A model generated the notes under the pieces. It was not told the origin of the DNA and did not search any database. It saw only the letters and a program-made list of their open reading frames with translations. From Enterobacter chuandaensis (lineage in GTDB: Bacteria; Pseudomonadota; Gammaproteobacteria; Enterobacterales; Enterobacteriaceae), in assembly GCF_003594915.1 (NCBI RefSeq), contig NZ_QZCS01000002.1, forward strand, positions 372,001 to 436,000: 64,000 nt of DNA, written 5' to 3'. Shown here in pieces: positions 33,681-45,211 of the stretch. Numbering within the stretch: the stretch's first letter is position 1; the number at the start of each line of letters is the position of its first letter. The translations under genes and the position numbers were made by a program.

Positions 33681-34089
33681 AAAACCTTACTGCCTGTGGA
33701 TGTGGTGTTGAAAACATTGAGATTTTCGATTTCCCTGACGGGACGATACAGCCGAAAATTTGCTCAATTTCAGCGGGAAATGCTCCCGTCCTGGCGTGGA
33801 GAAGAATAGTTTTTCGATTTACCACGCAAATACAGTCGGTCTGACAGTATCTGGGGGGCAATTTAAACGCTTATAACGTTTAAAGGCAAGGTGGGATCGC
33901 AAAACCAGAACAATATGCCAGCATGAAAAATCAATCCAGCACAATGCGCTAATTATGAGAAAAACCCATGGCTAATCATGCGAACAAAAAAAAGACAGCC
34001 GTATAAAATTCACACGCGTTTCGCTTGACTGCAAAGCAAACGGGCCAGCAAACGCTGGCCCGTGGAAAGGTAAAATGACACGCCTGCCG
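33681..34089. other. Gene-free region between brnQ and phoR
   Basis: About 410 bases hold the brnQ leader/promoter and the phoR 3' end. In the brnQ leader GACGGGA (near 33737) and TCCCGTC (near 33786) could pair to form a stem around a 40-base loop. No convincing small gene was seen; open frames here lack a start with a ribosome site. The left part of the region away from brnQ is AT-rich. Confidence 0.6.
34041..34062 (-). terminator. Hairpin after phoR
   Basis: CGGGCCAGC and GCTGGCCCG form a perfect 9-base stem with an AAAC loop, 28 bases after the phoR stop. The T tract on the minus strand is interrupted (TTTGCTTTG), so strength is uncertain. Confidence 0.75.
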
Positions 34090-35385
34090 TCAGGCGATTT
34101 TTTTGGCAATTAATCGTTCCGGCATCACAAAGCTGAAGCGGGTTCCTTTGCCCGGCGTACTCTGAATATCAAGACGGCTCTCATGGTGATTGACCGCATG
34201 TTTCACAATCGCCAGCCCCAGGCCGCTTCCCCCGGTCTGCCGCGAGCGCGCTTTATCCACGCGATAGAACCGCTCGGTCAGACGCGGAATATGCTCAGGC
34301 GCGATCCCCGGCCCGTTGTCCTCCACGCTAAACTCGGCCCCTGCCGGGGTGTGCTGCCAGCGCACCACGATCTTCGTCCCTTCCGGGGTATGATTCACCG
34401 CGTTGTACACCAGGTTGGAGATGGCGCTACGCAGCTCATCTTCGCTGCCCAGCACCTTTAGCGTGTTGTCGACGTCAAAAGTAAGGTGGTGTTTTTTATG
34501 GCTTAAGGTTTGGGCTTCCCGCTCCACCACCCGCAGCATCATCGGCACATCGATGGTGTCAGTCAGCGCGAGCGAAGGCGCCGCTTCAATCTTCGACAGC
34601 GTCAGCAGCTGCTTCACCAGCCCTTCCATCCGGTGCGTTTGCTCGCGCATGGTGTGCAGCGCTTTTTCGCGCGGCGCGCCTTCCAGGGTTTGCTCCTGCA
34701 TCATCTCCAGGTAGCCCTGCAGCACGGTCAACGGGGTGCGTAGCTCGTGGCTGACGTTGGCGAAGAAGTTGCGACGCGCCCCTTCCAGCTGGTGCATCTG
34801 GGTCACGTCGCGCGCCACCATCAGCCACTGGCGATCGCTGTAAGGCATCACGCGGATTTCCAGATGGCGGCCATTATTCAGCTTCAGATTGTGCGGACGG
34901 GTGAAATCACGCTTTTTCAGATACAGCGTGAACTCGGGATAGCGCAGAAGGTTGAGGATGTTCTGACCATTATCGTCCGGCCAGCGCAGGCCCAGCAGCT
35001 GTTGCGCAAGCCCGTTACACCAGAAAATAGTGCCTTCTTCTGTCGTCAGGATCACCGCATCCGGCAGCGACTCTGCGCCGCTGCGAAAGCGTTTGATCAG
35101 GCTTCCCAGCTCGCGGCGACGCTTTTTATTACGCATCTGCATCTGGTGCAGACCGTACAGCAGCGGCTCCCAGCTACCGCTTCCCGGCGGTGGCGTCATA
35201 CTGCGGTCAACCCATAGCCACCATGAAAGGCGCAGCAGGTTCCAGAAATGCCAGATCAGCAAACCGGTCACCGACGCCAGCAGAAACCACGGCAGATACC
35301 CAAAAATGGCCCCCAGAAGGAAGGCCGGAATACAGCATAAGATCAGTTCAAAGACGAGCCTTTTCCATGACAGACGTTCCAGCAC
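34090..35385 (-). CDS. phoR: Phosphate regulon sensor histidine kinase PhoR
   Basis: Inner-membrane kinase/phosphatase that controls PhoB according to phosphate transport through PstSCAB and PhoU. The 431-residue protein has two N-terminal helices with almost no periplasmic loop, a charged region and PAS domain ([14 protein letters not shown]), the H box [18 protein letters not shown], and the ATPase boxes [18 protein letters not shown] and [12 protein letters not shown]. It follows phoB after 21 bases. Confidence 0.97.
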   Translation of the reverse strand: MLERLSWKRLVFELILCCIPAFLLGAIFGYLPWFLLASVTGLLIWHFWNLLRLSWWLWVDRSMTPPPGSGSWEPLLYGLHQMQMRNKKRRRELGSLIKRFRSGAESLPDAVILTTEEGTIFWCNGLAQQLLGLRWPDDNGQNILNLLRYPEFTLYLKKRDFTRPHNLKLNNGRHLEIRVMPYSDRQWLMVARDVTQMHQLEGARRNFFANVSHELRTPLTVLQGYLEMMQEQTLEGAPREKALHTMREQTHRMEGLVKQLLTLSKIEAAPSLALTDTIDVPMMLRVVEREAQTLSHKKHHLTFDVDNTLKVLGSEDELRSAISNLVYNAVNHTPEGTKIVVRWQHTPAGAEFSVEDNGPGIAPEHIPRLTERFYRVDKARSRQTGGSGLGLAIVKHAVNHHESRLDIQSTPGKGTRFSFVMPERLIAKKIA

Positions 35386-35406
35386 GCATCACACTCCTGT
35401 CATTGT

Positions 35407-36096
35407 TCAGAAACGGGTAGAAAAACGATAACCCGTGCCGCGGACCGTCTGCACCATGCGATCGTGGCCGCTCAGTTCCAGCGCTTTTCGCAGGCGGCGG
35501 ATGTGGACGTCAACCGTCCGGTCTTCGACATACACGTTAGTTCCCCAGACGTTATTCAGCAACTGCTCGCGGCTGTAAACGCGTTCCGGGTGAGTCATAA
35601 AGAAGTGCAGGAGTTTAAATTCGGTAGGCCCCATATCAAGGGGATTTTCGCCAGTCATCACGCGGTGTGACGTTGGATCAAGGCTGAGGCCCTGCATCTC
35701 AATCACCTCTTCCACCGCCATCGGCGAAATGCGGCGCATCACGGCTTTAATGCGCGCCACCAGCTCTTTCGGGGAGAAAGGCTTGGTGATGTAATCGTCC
35801 GCGCCGGTCTCCAGACCGCGCACGCGATCCTCTTCTTCACCGCGCGCCGTGAGCATGACGACCGGGATGTCGCGGGTCATCGCCTCACGCTTAATGTGTT
35901 TGATAAACTGCAGTCCGGAGCCGCCGGGCAACATCCAGTCAAGCAGAATCAGATCGGGCCAGGGTTCATTCAGCTGGTTCACCGCGCTGTCATAATCTTC
36001 CGCTTCAACCGGCTGAAAGCCATTTTGTTCGAGCACGAAGCACACCATTTCACGAATTGGAGCTTCATCTTCTACGACCAGAATACGTCTCGCCAT
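35407..36096 (-). CDS. phoB: Phosphate regulon response regulator PhoB
   Basis: Activates Pho regulon genes at low phosphate. The 229-residue protein has an acidic pocket ([10 protein letters not shown]), the phosphoacceptor Asp in [13 protein letters not shown] at about residue 53, Lys in [11 protein letters not shown], and a C-terminal winged helix ([12 protein letters not shown] ... [16 protein letters not shown]). It is first in phoBR and has a Pho box upstream, so it is autoregulated. Confidence 0.97.
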   Translation of the reverse strand: MARRILVVEDEAPIREMVCFVLEQNGFQPVEAEDYDSAVNQLNEPWPDLILLDWMLPGGSGLQFIKHIKREAMTRDIPVVMLTARGEEEDRVRGLETGADDYITKPFSPKELVARIKAVMRRISPMAVEEVIEMQGLSLDPTSHRVMTGENPLDMGPTEFKLLHFFMTHPERVYSREQLLNNVWGTNVYVEDRTVDVHIRRLRKALELSGHDRMVQTVRGTGYRFSTRF

Positions 36097-36151
36097 ACTT
36101 TGCCCTGTCTTATCTTATTTAAGTTACAAGTTTGTAATGCGGCGTCATTAT

Positions 36152-36169
36152 GCGTCAGATTTATGACAG
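36152..36169 (-). promoter_or_regulatory. Pho box before phoB
   Basis: On the minus strand this reads CTGTCATAAATCTGACGC, two 7-base direct repeats of the CTGTCAT type separated by 4 bases; a further TTTCATAAAT half lies next to it. It matches the E. coli phoB Pho box closely and lies 56 bases before the phoB start. Confidence 0.85.
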
Positions 36170-36283
36170 ATTTATGAAAAACAGTACCACTATAAATGGC
36201 AAACTGTTGTTTTATTACAGCGGTTATTTTCCTTTCCCTGAGAGTTTATAATCGTCCGCATCTTTTTTCGCCACGGATCTCCT

Positions 36284-37489
36284 ATGCGCATACTTCACAC
36301 CTCGGACTGGCACCTGGGTCAAAACTTTTACAGCAAAAGCCGTGCGGCTGAACATGAAGCGTTCCTGAACTGGCTGCTGGAAACGGCCCAGGCGCACGAG
36401 GTGGATGCCATTATTGTGGCGGGTGACATCTTCGATACCGGTTCGCCGCCGAGCTATGCGCGTGAATTATACAACCGTTTTGTGGTGAACCTGCAGCAGA
36501 CCGGGTGTCATCTGGTGATTGTCGCCGGGAACCATGACTCCGTGGCCACGCTGAATGAGTCCCGCGACATTCTGGCGTTTCTCAATACCACCGTGGTGGC
36601 CAGCGCCGGGCACGCCCCGCAGATCCTGAATAAACGCGACGGTACGCCGGGCGCGGTACTGTGCCCAATCCCCTTTTTACGTCCGCGCGACATCGTGCAA
36701 AGCCAGGCGGGGCTGTCGGGTGCGGAAAAGCAGCAGCATTTATTACAGGCCATCACCGACTATTATCACCGGCAGCATGCGGAAGCCTGCACCCTGCGCG
36801 GTGAACAGGCCATTCCGGTGATCGCGACCGGGCACCTCACGACCGTCGGGGCCAGTAAAAGTGACGCGGTCCGCGAGATCTATATCGGTACGCTGGACGC
36901 CTTTCCTGCGCAAAACTTCCCGCCTGCCGACTACATTGCGCTCGGGCACATTCACCGGGCACAGGTCATCGGCGGCTGCGAGCATATCCGCTACTGTGGT
37001 TCCCCTGTTTCGCTCAGTTTCGATGAAACTGGCAAGACCAAGTCCGTGCATCTGGTGAGCTTCAGCGAGGGCAAACTCAGCGCCGTTGAGACGCTGGAGG
37101 TGCCGGTCACCCAGCCGCTGGCGGTGCTGAAAGGCGATCTTGCCGCGATTACGCAACAGCTTGAGCAGTGGCGCGGCGCAGATCTTGATCCGCCGGTCTG
37201 GCTGGATATTGAAATCACCACCGATGACTACCTGCATGATATGCAGCGAAAAATTCAGGCGCTCACTGAAGATTTGCCGGTAGAGGTGCTGCTGGTGCGC
37301 CGCAGCCGCGAGCAGCGCGAGAAAATTTTGCTCGGTGCCCAGCGTGAAACGCTTAGCGAACTGCGCGTTGAAGAGGTGTTCGAGCGCCGCCTGTCGCAGG
37401 AAGAGATCGATGATGTGAAGCGGGCCCGGCTCAACGAGCTGTTCAGCCATACCCTGCATGCGCTCAATGACGAGGAAGAAAACGCATGA
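36284..37489 (+). CDS. sbcD: SbcCD nuclease subunit SbcD
   Basis: Mre11-type nuclease that with SbcC cleaves hairpins and protein-blocked DNA ends. The 401-residue protein has the phosphoesterase motifs [31 protein letters not shown] and GHIHRAQ. Divergent from phoB; its stop overlaps the sbcC start as ATGA, the usual arrangement. Confidence 0.97.
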   Translation: MRILHTSDWHLGQNFYSKSRAAEHEAFLNWLLETAQAHEVDAIIVAGDIFDTGSPPSYARELYNRFVVNLQQTGCHLVIVAGNHDSVATLNESRDILAFLNTTVVASAGHAPQILNKRDGTPGAVLCPIPFLRPRDIVQSQAGLSGAEKQQHLLQAITDYYHRQHAEACTLRGEQAIPVIATGHLTTVGASKSDAVREIYIGTLDAFPAQNFPPADYIALGHIHRAQVIGGCEHIRYCGSPVSLSFDETGKTKSVHLVSFSEGKLSAVETLEVPVTQPLAVLKGDLAAITQQLEQWRGADLDPPVWLDIEITTDDYLHDMQRKIQALTEDLPVEVLLVRRSREQREKILLGAQRETLSELRVEEVFERRLSQEEIDDVKRARLNELFSHTLHALNDEEENA

Positions 37490-40400
37490 AAATTCTGAGC
37501 CTGCGTCTGAAAAATCTCAACTCCCTCAAGGGCGAGTGGAAAATTGACTTCACCGCCGAGCCGTTTGCCAGCAACGGTCTGTTTGCCATCACCGGCGCAA
37601 CCGGCGCGGGTAAAACCACCCTGCTTGATGCCATCTGTCTGGCGCTCTACCACGAAACCCCGCGCCTGAATAAGGTCTCCCAGGCGCAGAACGATCTGAT
37701 GACGCGTGACACCGCCGAATGCCTGGCGGAAGTGGAGTTTGAGGTGAAAGGCGTCGCCTACCGCGCCTTCTGGAGCCAGAACCGGGCGCGCAACCAGCCG
37801 GATGGGAACCTCCAGGCTCCCCGCGTGGAGCTGGCCCGCTGCGAAGACGGCAAAATCCTGGCCGATAAGGTCTCGGATAAACTGGAACAAACCGCAGCGC
37901 TTACCGGGCTGGACTACGGCCGTTTTACCCGCTCGATGCTGCTCTCCCAGGGGCAGTTTGCCGCCTTCCTGAATGCTAAACCGAGCGATCGCGCAGAGCT
38001 GCTGGAAGAGCTCACCGGCACCGAGATCTACGGCCAGATTTCCGCCATGGTGTTTGAAAAACACAAAGCCGCCCGCAGCGTGCTGGAAAAGTGCGAGGCG
38101 CAGGCGGCGGGCGTTGTGCTGTTGAGCGAAGAGCAACAGCAGCAGTTGCAGGAAAGTTTGCAGGCACTTACTGACGAAGAGAAAACCCTGCTGGTGCGAC
38201 AGCAGAGTCAGCAGAAAGATTTTCAGTGGCTTACGCGTCATGACGAGCTTGCGCGCGAGCAACAGCGCGTTGCTGCGTTGCAGCAGCAGGCGCAACAGGC
38301 GCTGACGGACGCTGCGCCTGATCTGGCAAAGCTCCAGCTTGCTCAGCCCGCCGCCCAGCTGCGTCCGCTCTGGGAGCACCAGCAGGAACAAACCGCGCGT
38401 CTGGCGCAAACCCAGCAGCGAATTATAGAAGTAAATACTCGCTTACAAGCCAAAACCGTGCTGCGCGCGCGAATTCGCACGACCGCACTGCGTACCCACG
38501 AGCGGCTACAGGCCGAACTGACGGCGCTGACGCAGTGGCTGGCGGAGCACGATCGTTATCGCCTGCTGGGCCAGGAAATTGCCGGCTGGCGCGCCCAGTT
38601 CTCGCAGCTAAACCGTGATAAAAGTCAGCTCGCCGCGCTTGCTGCGCGGATTGCTGAGCTACGAAACAAGCTGGCTGCAATGCCGGACATTACGCTGACG
38701 CTGACGGCTAATGAAGTCAGCGAGGCAATGGAACAACAATCCCGATCACGCGCGCTGCGCCAGAGATTGACGTCACTGCATGCCCGCTATCAGCCGCTGC
38801 AAAAGCGCCTGAGCCAGAGCGGTGAAAGCGTGCAGAAAGCCCAGGCGGAGCAGAGCAAGCTCAATGAAACCCTGGCGCTACGCCGCCAGCAGTACAAAGA
38901 GAAACAGCAGCACTATCTGGACCTGAAAGCCCTGTGCGAACGTGAAGCGACGATTAAAGATCTGGAAAACTACCGTTCACAGCTTGAGGCGGGTAAACCC
39001 TGTCCGCTGTGCGGCTCCAGCGAGCATCCCGCCGTTGAGCAATACCAGTCGCTTGAACTGACTGACAACCAGCGCCGCCGTGATGCGCTGGAAAAAGAGG
39101 TCGCCGCGCTTAAAGAAGAAGGCCTGCTGGTGCTGGGACAGGTCAATGCCCTGACTCAGCAGATCCAACGCGAGACGGACGAAGCGCAGACCCTGACTCA
39201 GGAAGAGCAAGCGCTCACTAAAGAGTGGCAGGAAACCTGCGCGTCCCTGAACGTCACGCTGGCGATTCAGGACGATATCGCGCCCTGGATGAACGAGCAG
39301 GAACAGTACGAGCGCCAGCTTTATCAGCTCAGCCAGCGCCAGACCCTGCAAAACCAGCTCAACGAACAGGAAATGCAGGAACGTCAGTATCAGCAACAGC
39401 GGGCCGCGACGCGCCAGGCGCTGGAACATACCCTGCTGGCGCTGTCCCTGAGTGTTCCTGAAGAGAACCGCGAAGCCGCCTGGCTGCAAGCCCGCGAAGC
39501 GGAATTCGCCCAGTGGCAGGAGAAGCAAACGCAGCACGGCGTGCTTCAGGAACGCGTGAACGCCCTGAAGCCGCTGCTCGATACGCTTCCGGCAACGAGT
39601 GAAGAAGAAGCCGAACCGGCCATTCCCGATAGCTGGCGAGAAATCCATGATGAATGCGTGTCGCTACAGAGCCAGCTTACCGCCCAGCAGCAACAGGAAG
39701 CACTGGAGCGAGAACGCCTGCAACAGTCGCAGACGCAGTTCACCGCCGCGCTCTCAGCAAGCTGTTTTGCCGATCGGGAGGCGTTTCTTGCCGCCCTGCT
39801 GGATGACGACGCTATCCGCCACCTCGAACAGCTGAAACAGTCGCTGGAAAATCAGATACAGCAGACCGCGGCCCTTTCCGGCCAGGCCAGCCAGCAGCTT
39901 CAGGCGCATCTGGCGCTGCGGCCGGAAGCGCTCGACACCGATGCAGCAACCCTGCAAAGCCAGCTGCAGCAGCTGGCGCAACGGCTTCGTGAGAACACCA
40001 CGCATCAGGGCGAGATCCGCCAGCAGCTCAAGCAGGACAGCGATAACCGTCAGCGCCAGCAGGCGTTAATGCTGCAAATTGAAGAGGCCGGTCGCCAGGC
40101 AGACGACTGGGGGTATCTGAACGCGTTGATCGGCTCCAGCACCGGCGATAAGTTCCGTAAGTTCGCTCAGGGGCTGACGCTGGATAATCTGGTCTGGCTC
40201 GCTAACCAGCAGCTTAACCGCCTGCACGGGCGTTATCTGCTGCAGCGCAAAGCCAGTGACGCGCTGGAGCTGGAAGTGGTGGATACCTGGCAGGCGGACG
40301 CGGTGCGCGATACCCGCACGCTCTCCGGCGGCGAAAGCTTCCTTGTCAGCCTGGCGCTGGCGTTAGCGCTGTCCGATTTAGTGAGTCACAAGACGCGGAT

Positions 40401-40617
40401 TGATTCCCTGTTCCTGGACGAAGGGTTCGGCACGCTGGACAGCGAAACGCTGGATACCGCGCTGGATGCGCTCGACGCGCTGAACGCCACCGGGAAAACC
40501 ATCGGGGTGATTAGCCACGTCGAGGCGATGAAAGAGCGCATTCCGGTACAGATCAAGGTGAAGAAGATCAACGGGCTGGGGTATAGCAGGCTGGACAGGG
40601 AGTTTGCGGTGGGGTGA
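37486..40617 (+). CDS. sbcC: SbcCD nuclease ATPase subunit SbcC
   Basis: Rad50-type SMC ATPase. The 1043-residue protein has Walker [16 protein letters not shown] near residue 37, two long coiled-coil arms rich in Gln and Leu, a zinc hook [10 protein letters not shown] near residue 505, the signature [19 protein letters not shown] and Walker [15 protein letters not shown] near the C terminus. Slightly shorter than E. coli SbcC (about 1048). The start overlaps the sbcD stop. Confidence 0.97.
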   Translation: MKILSLRLKNLNSLKGEWKIDFTAEPFASNGLFAITGATGAGKTTLLDAICLALYHETPRLNKVSQAQNDLMTRDTAECLAEVEFEVKGVAYRAFWSQNRARNQPDGNLQAPRVELARCEDGKILADKVSDKLEQTAALTGLDYGRFTRSMLLSQGQFAAFLNAKPSDRAELLEELTGTEIYGQISAMVFEKHKAARSVLEKCEAQAAGVVLLSEEQQQQLQESLQALTDEEKTLLVRQQSQQKDFQWLTRHDELAREQQRVAALQQQAQQALTDAAPDLAKLQLAQPAAQLRPLWEHQQEQTARLAQTQQRIIEVNTRLQAKTVLRARIRTTALRTHERLQAELTALTQWLAEHDRYRLLGQEIAGWRAQFSQLNRDKSQLAALAARIAELRNKLAAMPDITLTLTANEVSEAMEQQSRSRALRQRLTSLHARYQPLQKRLSQSGESVQKAQAEQSKLNETLALRRQQYKEKQQHYLDLKALCEREATIKDLENYRSQLEAGKPCPLCGSSEHPAVEQYQSLELTDNQRRRDALEKEVAALKEEGLLVLGQVNALTQQIQRETDEAQTLTQEEQALTKEWQETCASLNVTLAIQDDIAPWMNEQEQYERQLYQLSQRQTLQNQLNEQEMQERQYQQQRAATRQALEHTLLALSLSVPEENREAAWLQAREAEFAQWQEKQTQHGVLQERVNALKPLLDTLPATSEEEAEPAIPDSWREIHDECVSLQSQLTAQQQQEALERERLQQSQTQFTAALSASCFADREAFLAALLDDDAIRHLEQLKQSLENQIQQTAALSGQASQQLQAHLALRPEALDTDAATLQSQLQQLAQRLRENTTHQGEIRQQLKQDSDNRQRQQALMLQIEEAGRQADDWGYLNALIGSSTGDKFRKFAQGLTLDNLVWLANQQLNRLHGRYLLQRKASDALELEVVDTWQADAVRDTRTLSGGESFLVSLALALALSDLVSHKTRIDSLFLDEGFGTLDSETLDTALDALDALNATGKTIGVISHVEAMKERIPVQIKVKKINGLGYSRLDREFAVG

Positions 40618-40640
40618 AGGGTGGGATGGTGCGGTCTGGT

Positions 40641-40674
40641 GCCCTCACCCTGGCCCTCTCCCCGTGGGCTGAGG
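40641..40674. repeat. Short palindromic repeat, copy D
   Basis: GCCCTCACCCTGG then CCCTCTCCCC and a diverged right arm. Its sequence through 40689 is repeated, inverted and about 80% identical, at 41072-41109. Confidence 0.7.
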
Positions 40675-40706
40675 AATCCCCACAAATTAATGCGAGCAGT
40701 GAACAA

Positions 40707-40744
40707 TCCCCTCTCCCCTTTGGGGAGAGGGTTAGGGTGAGGGG
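40707..40744. repeat. Short palindromic repeat, copy E
   Basis: TCCCCTCTCCCC and GGGGAGAGGG with a TTT loop, then TTAGGGTGAGGGG; the opposite orientation to copy D. Confidence 0.8.
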
Positions 40745-41080
40745 AACATACAGCTCTGGTGGTAATTCCGTTCACTTTACGTTCATTGCTACTCTGTAAC
40801 GACAATACCTGTGAACGTGCCAGGGCGGCTCAATCGCCACCGCCCTGGCGACCCGGGCTCCCGGCGGTAAATCGCCGCTTCGCGGTGCCCTCAGCTTATT
40901 CCTTCAGGCTATCGGGTCGGGCATGAGCCTGCATCCCTGCAGGCCACACCCTCTCGGCGCATCCGTGCGCCTCGCCCCGGCCTTACGGAAACGCTTCGGC
41001 GATTTACAGCCGGACCAGGGCGTCGCTGAAAGCATTAACTCGTTCTGAAACAACCTTAATGCTTCTGCTTATAAATTACT

Positions 41081-41110
41081 GGGGATCCCTCAGCCCCGTG
41101 GGAGAGGGGA
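41081..41110. repeat. Short palindromic repeat, copy F (inverted partner of D)
   Basis: GGGGATCCCTCAGCCCCGTG followed by GGAGAGGGGA; its reverse complement aligns with copy D and the bases after it. Confidence 0.7.
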
Positions 41111-41120
41111 CAAACATCAA

Positions 41121-41145
41121 AAACAGCAACTTGCGTTGCTGTTTT
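41121..41145 (-). terminator. Terminator after mak
   Basis: AAACAGCAAC and GTTGCTGTTT enclose TTGC; on the minus strand the stem is followed by TTGATGTTTG. It lies 5 bases after the mak stop. Confidence 0.85.
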
Positions 41146-41149
41146 GCGT

Positions 41150-42055
41150 TTATTCCGGCCATAACCACGCCGCGCCTCGCACCCCGCTGGAGTCGCCGTG
41201 AACGGCTTTGCGGATCGGGGTTTCACACTCGCCGCCGAAGACCCACTGTTTCACCAGGTTCGGTACCGTGGCGTACAGCCGGTCAACGTTGCTCATGCCG
41301 CCGCCCAGCACAATCACGTCCGGATCGAGAATATTCACCACGTGCGCCAGCGATTTCGCCAGGCGCATTTCGTAGCGGCTGAGCGCCAGTTCGGCCACCG
41401 GATCCTGTTCCTCCACCAGACGCATAATTTCATTCCCCTTGAGCGGCTGGCCGCTCAGGCGGTGGTAGTCGGTCGCAAAACCGGTGCCGGAGATAAACGT
41501 CTCAATACAACCTTGCTTGCCGCAGTAGCACGGCACCTCGGCACGGTATTTGAGTTCATCTTCATCCATCCACGGCAGCGGGTTGTGCCCCCACTCGCCT
41601 GCCGTGCCGTTGCCGCCAATATGTGAACGTCCACCAAAGGCCACGCCCGCGCCGCAGCCGGTACCGATAATTACCGCAAAGACGGTTTGCGCCCCGGCTG
41701 CCGCGCCGTCAACGGCCTCAGAGACTGCCAGGCAGTTGGCATCGTTAGCCAGACGCACTTCCCGGTTCAGGCGCGCGCTCAAATCTTTATCAAACGGCTG
41801 ACCGTTGAGCCAGGTGGAGTTGGCGTTTTTTACCACCCCGGTATACGGCGAGATCGACCCCGGGATCCCCATTCCGACGCTGCCGGTTTGCCCTGTCGCC
41901 TGCTCGGCCATCTCAACCAGTTGGGCAATCGTCTCGATCGTCTGGTGATAGTCATCGCGCGGCGTCGGCAGACGGTGGCGGAACAGCTGTTCCCCCTGCT
42001 CGCTCAGTGCGATGACTTCTGTTTTGGTGCCGCCCAAATCAATCCCAATACGCAC
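41150..42055 (-). CDS. mak: Fructokinase Mak (ROK family)
   Basis: ATP-dependent phosphorylation of fructose (and weakly other hexoses). The 301-residue protein starts with GTG at 42055 (reads [16 protein letters not shown]), preceded by GAGGAG. It shows the ATP motif [17 protein letters not shown], and the ROK zinc motif [16 protein letters not shown]. coli Mak also starts with GTG, so the upstream in-frame codons are rejected. Ends GAAWLWPE. Confidence 0.95.
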   Translation of the reverse strand: MRIGIDLGGTKTEVIALSEQGEQLFRHRLPTPRDDYHQTIETIAQLVEMAEQATGQTGSVGMGIPGSISPYTGVVKNANSTWLNGQPFDKDLSARLNREVRLANDANCLAVSEAVDGAAAGAQTVFAVIIGTGCGAGVAFGGRSHIGGNGTAGEWGHNPLPWMDEDELKYRAEVPCYCGKQGCIETFISGTGFATDYHRLSGQPLKGNEIMRLVEEQDPVAELALSRYEMRLAKSLAHVVNILDPDVIVLGGGMSNVDRLYATVPNLVKQWVFGGECETPIRKAVHGDSSGVRGAAWLWPE

Positions 42056-42178
42056 AAGACTCTCCTCATTATTTTGATTATCAACAGAGTAGAAGCACGC
42101 TTCCCGATTAGCAATGCAAGCGATGCGACAATTCGTTATCATGCCCGCTGATTTAACGACAAGGCCGTGGAAATTATC

Positions 42179-43093
42179 ATGCTGTGGTTCAAAAATTTGA
42201 TGGTTTACCGTCTCAGCCGCGACGTTTCGCTGCGCGCAGAAGAGATGGAAAAACAGTTAGCCGCTTATAGCTTTTCCCCTTGCGGTAGCCAGGATATGGC
42301 GAAAACCGGTTGGGTTCCCCCAATGGGTTCACAAAGCGATGCACTGACCCACGCCAGCAGCACGGGTCAAATTATCGTCTGCGCCCGCAAAGAAGAGAAA
42401 ATACTGCCCACCCCGGTGGTTAAGCAGGCGCTTGAAGCAAAAATTTTCAAGCTGGAAGCCGAACAGGGCCGCAAGCTGAAAAAAACCGAAAAAGACTCGC
42501 TGAAAGATGAAGTTCTGCACTCTCTGCTGCCGCGCGCCTTCAGCCGCTTCAGCCAGACGATGATGTGGATCGATACCGTCAACGGGCTGATCATGGTGGA
42601 TTGCGCCAGCGCCAAAAAAGCGGAAGATACGCTGGCCCTGCTGCGCAAAAGCATCGGCTCCTTGCCGGTTGTCCCGCTGGCGCTGGAAACGCCGATTGAG
42701 CTGACCCTGACCGAGTGGGTCCGCAGCGGTACCGCAGCGCAAGGTTTCCAGATCCTGGACGAAGCCGAGTTAAAAGCCCTGCTGGAAGATGGCGGCGTGA
42801 TCCGCGCGAAGAAGCAGGATCTGGTGAGCGACGAGATCGCCGTACACATTGAAGCAGGCAAAGTGGTCACCAGGCTGGCGCTCGACTGGCAGCAACGCAT
42901 TCAGTTCGTGATGTGTGACGACGGCTCCGTGAAGCGTCTGAAGTTCTGCGATGAACTGCGCGATCAAAACGAAGATATCGACAGAGAAGATTACGCCCAG
43001 CGCTTTGATGCGGATTTTATCCTGATGACCGGCGAGCTGGCCGCGTTAATTCAGAATCTGGTGGAAGGTCTCGGCGGCGAAGCGCAGAGATAA
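42179..43093 (+). CDS. rdgC: Recombination-associated protein RdgC
   Basis: Ring-shaped DNA-binding protein that limits RecA activity and protects ends. The 304-residue protein starts [24 protein letters not shown] and contains the conserved blocks [29 protein letters not shown] and [14 protein letters not shown]. The start at 42179 matches E. coli. Divergent from mak; ends just before repeat copy G. Confidence 0.97.
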   Translation: MLWFKNLMVYRLSRDVSLRAEEMEKQLAAYSFSPCGSQDMAKTGWVPPMGSQSDALTHASSTGQIIVCARKEEKILPTPVVKQALEAKIFKLEAEQGRKLKKTEKDSLKDEVLHSLLPRAFSRFSQTMMWIDTVNGLIMVDCASAKKAEDTLALLRKSIGSLPVVPLALETPIELTLTEWVRSGTAAQGFQILDEAELKALLEDGGVIRAKKQDLVSDEIAVHIEAGKVVTRLALDWQQRIQFVMCDDGSVKRLKFCDELRDQNEDIDREDYAQRFDADFILMTGELAALIQNLVEGLGGEAQR

Positions 43094-43095
43094 TT

Positions 43096-43133
43096 TCCCC
43101 TCACCCTGCCCCTCTCCCCAAAGGGGAGAGGGA
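43096..43133. repeat. Short palindromic repeat, copy G
   Basis: CCCCTCACCCTGC followed by CCCTCTCCCC and GGGGAGAGGG with an AAA loop, between the convergent rdgC and ppnP genes. Confidence 0.82.
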
Positions 43134-43139
43134 AGAAGA

Positions 43140-43457
<318 letters not shown>

Positions 43458-43498
43458 TCACTATAGGGGCCATGCTCATCACCTGTCACGCAAAATCA

Positions 43499-44176
43499 TT
43501 ACGTCAGAAGCTCTGAGGCCAGGCGAGCCATCAAAACGTTGGACAACAGCACCGGCACGTCCAGCGCCTTTTGCAGTAAATCACGATGATGCTGGTGGAA
43601 CCCCAGGCAGTCCAGAATCAACACGTCTGCCCCTCTTTCCAGCAACTCCTTCCCGGCAGCAATGAGTTTAGCCTCGCTGTCCCAGAAGGGGTTTGCCAGG
43701 GCATACAGGGGCGTTTTTTCAAGCACATGCCATTTTGCTTCCTGGTTGTCCATGAGCTCCTCAATGGGGACGATCACTCCCACCTGGTGCCCGTCAACAA
43801 TGGAGGCCACCAGCGGCGGAATGATTCGCATCGGCTCAAGCAAAATCGCATTGCGCGCGATGAGTCCCTTAATGGGGGCGGTGCTCATCAGCAAAATAAC
43901 GTCATATTGCTGATTATCGAGTACTTCTATAACTGCCTGCAGCGAACGCTCTATTTTCTGTCGTGAAACATGCGCCAGTTTACCGTCACTTAATAACGTC
44001 GCCAGGGGATCCTCCCCCGCCTCAACAGCGTAGTCTTCCATGACCTCTTCCCGACTCATCTTACCCAACAGGCTGAGATGCGTGATCTGTTGTTCAGATA
44101 CATGCTCGGTTAAGAGCGGTAACACTTCGCTTACAGGGACCACACCAATGGTGAGGATCGCCAACGTTGCCTTCAT
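43499..44176 (-). CDS. aroM: AroM family protein
   Basis: A 225-residue protein of unknown function, in E. coli co-regulated by TyrR with aroL and yaiA. The sequence [22 protein letters not shown] and [19 protein letters not shown] fit the AroM family, distantly related to Asp/Glu racemases. Here it stands 237 bases after yaiA, with a hairpin in the gap, so co-transcription is less certain. Confidence 0.92.
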   Translation of the reverse strand: MKATLAILTIGVVPVSEVLPLLTEHVSEQQITHLSLLGKMSREEVMEDYAVEAGEDPLATLLSDGKLAHVSRQKIERSLQAVIEVLDNQQYDVILLMSTAPIKGLIARNAILLEPMRIIPPLVASIVDGHQVGVIVPIEELMDNQEAKWHVLEKTPLYALANPFWDSEAKLIAAGKELLERGADVLILDCLGFHQHHRDLLQKALDVPVLLSNVLMARLASELLT

Positions 44177-44270
44177 CTTCTTTGCCTTCCATCACTACAA
44201 AAACGTGTACACAGGTACAGGCTCACTACGCTGCACAGTTCGTTTTTTCAACAAAACAGCACCAAGCGTA

Positions 44271-44308
44271 GCAGGTGATCTCTGTCCCGAAATGTAAAGA
44301 TCACCTGC
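44271..44308. other. Strong hairpin between yaiA and aroM
   Basis: GCAGGTGATCT and AGATCACCTGC form perfect 11-base arms with a 16-base loop. No T run follows on either strand, so it is not a standard terminator; an operator or RNA processing/stability element is possible. Confidence 0.6.
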
Positions 44309-44413
44309 CGGAAACGGAGCTTCCTGTAATAACTAAATATTAACTCCTGCTTAACATTAGCGATGAGTAAAAAGTGTGATTCAGGCACGGTATTGGAGCG
44401 TTTAGGAAAACAA

Positions 44414-44605
44414 CTACGACTTATCGGGATCTTCGTAGCGCCGTTTGGCATCCAGCGCTTCCTGTTCAGTCTCATGTTCACTGATCAGCGAGTCCGGTTT
44501 GGGGTGATCGGCACGCAGCTGATACCAGGTGACGGTCTGGTCGCCATTGCCTTTTTCAACAGTAACAATACGTGCTTCGCGCGGATAGGGAGGTCTGGTT
44601 GGCAT
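44414..44605 (-). CDS. yaiA: YaiA family protein
   Basis: A 63-residue cytoplasmic protein of unknown function ([23 protein letters not shown] at the start is cut here to its family core [15 protein letters not shown]). It follows aroL after 44 bases on the minus strand, as in the E. coli aroL-yaiA-aroM unit. Length equals E. coli YaiA. Confidence 0.92.
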   Translation of the reverse strand: MPTRPPYPREARIVTVEKGNGDQTVTWYQLRADHPKPDSLISEHETEQEALDAKRRYEDPDKS

Positions 44606-44649
44606 AGCTCATCCTTTTTTTATGTCTGAGCTATCAGTATAGACGGCGG

Positions 44650-45174
44650 TTAGCTGGCGCAGGCCAGACGCAGGGCGGTAATAATCTGAATTACCACCTC
44701 TTCCGGGGCCGCAGAAGCATCCACAACATGGTGCGCCGCTTCACGGTACAGTGCATCGCGTTCGGCCAGCACTTCGCTCACCTCTTCGCTGAGCGGTCTG
44801 GAGGTCAGCGCCGGGCGTTGTCCCTCTTCCGGGAAGGCTTCAAGACGCCCTACCAGAGCCGCCACCGGTGCGCAGAGATAAATCACAATGCCTTTCTCGC
44901 GCATAAAGTGACGATTGCACTCGGCCAGAACAATGCCTCCCCCCGTCGCAATGACGGCTGAGGGCGTGGTGACCGCTTTCAGCGCAGCCGTTTCGCGTGC
45001 GCGAAAGCTCTCCCATCCCTCTTGCTCGACAATCTCCGCGATGGTTTTGCCAGCCTCGGTTTGCAGCCAGTGATCGGTGTCGACAAACTGACGATGACAC
45101 GCGCGCGCCAGTTCCAGGCCAACGGTGGTTTTCCCACAGCCGCGGGGGCCAACTAAAAAGATGGGTTGGGTCAT
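44650..45174 (-). CDS. aroL: Shikimate kinase II
   Basis: Phosphorylates shikimate at the 3-hydroxyl in aromatic amino acid synthesis. The 174-residue protein starts [22 protein letters not shown] with the P loop GPRGCGKTT at 9-17, and has [17 protein letters not shown] and [10 protein letters not shown] of the shikimate-binding site. The ATG at 45174 matches E. coli; upstream in-frame codons are leader. Confidence 0.96.
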   Translation of the reverse strand: MTQPIFLVGPRGCGKTTVGLELARACHRQFVDTDHWLQTEAGKTIAEIVEQEGWESFRARETAALKAVTTPSAVIATGGGIVLAECNRHFMREKGIVIYLCAPVAALVGRLEAFPEEGQRPALTSRPLSEEVSEVLAERDALYREAAHHVVDASAAPEEVVIQIITALRLACAS

Positions 45175-45211
45175 AGTCAGGTGTTCCCCTTGATGCCGGA
45201 TGGCTGAAGAG

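Larger units (their letters stand above)
40618..41149. other. Gene-free block of nested inverted repeats between sbcC and mak
   Basis: In E. coli araJ lies here; no trace of it was seen. The block is bounded by imperfect inverted copies at 40654-40689 and 41072-41109. Inside are arms of 17 bases with one mismatch at 40861-40877 and 40997-41013, a perfect 10-base hairpin at 40819-40849, and a central hairpin GCCTGCA / TGCAGGC at 40927-40944. No open frame of convincing quality crosses it. It looks like a structured, perhaps mobile, non-coding element. Confidence 0.6.

Noticed and set aside
33655..33861. A 68-codon minus-strand frame across the brnQ start
   Set aside because: It overlaps the brnQ coding start in a different frame and has no family match; leader RNA is more likely.
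40618..41149. CRISPR array
   Set aside because: The repeats here are inverted and of differing length, without regular direct repeats and spacers, and no cas genes are near.
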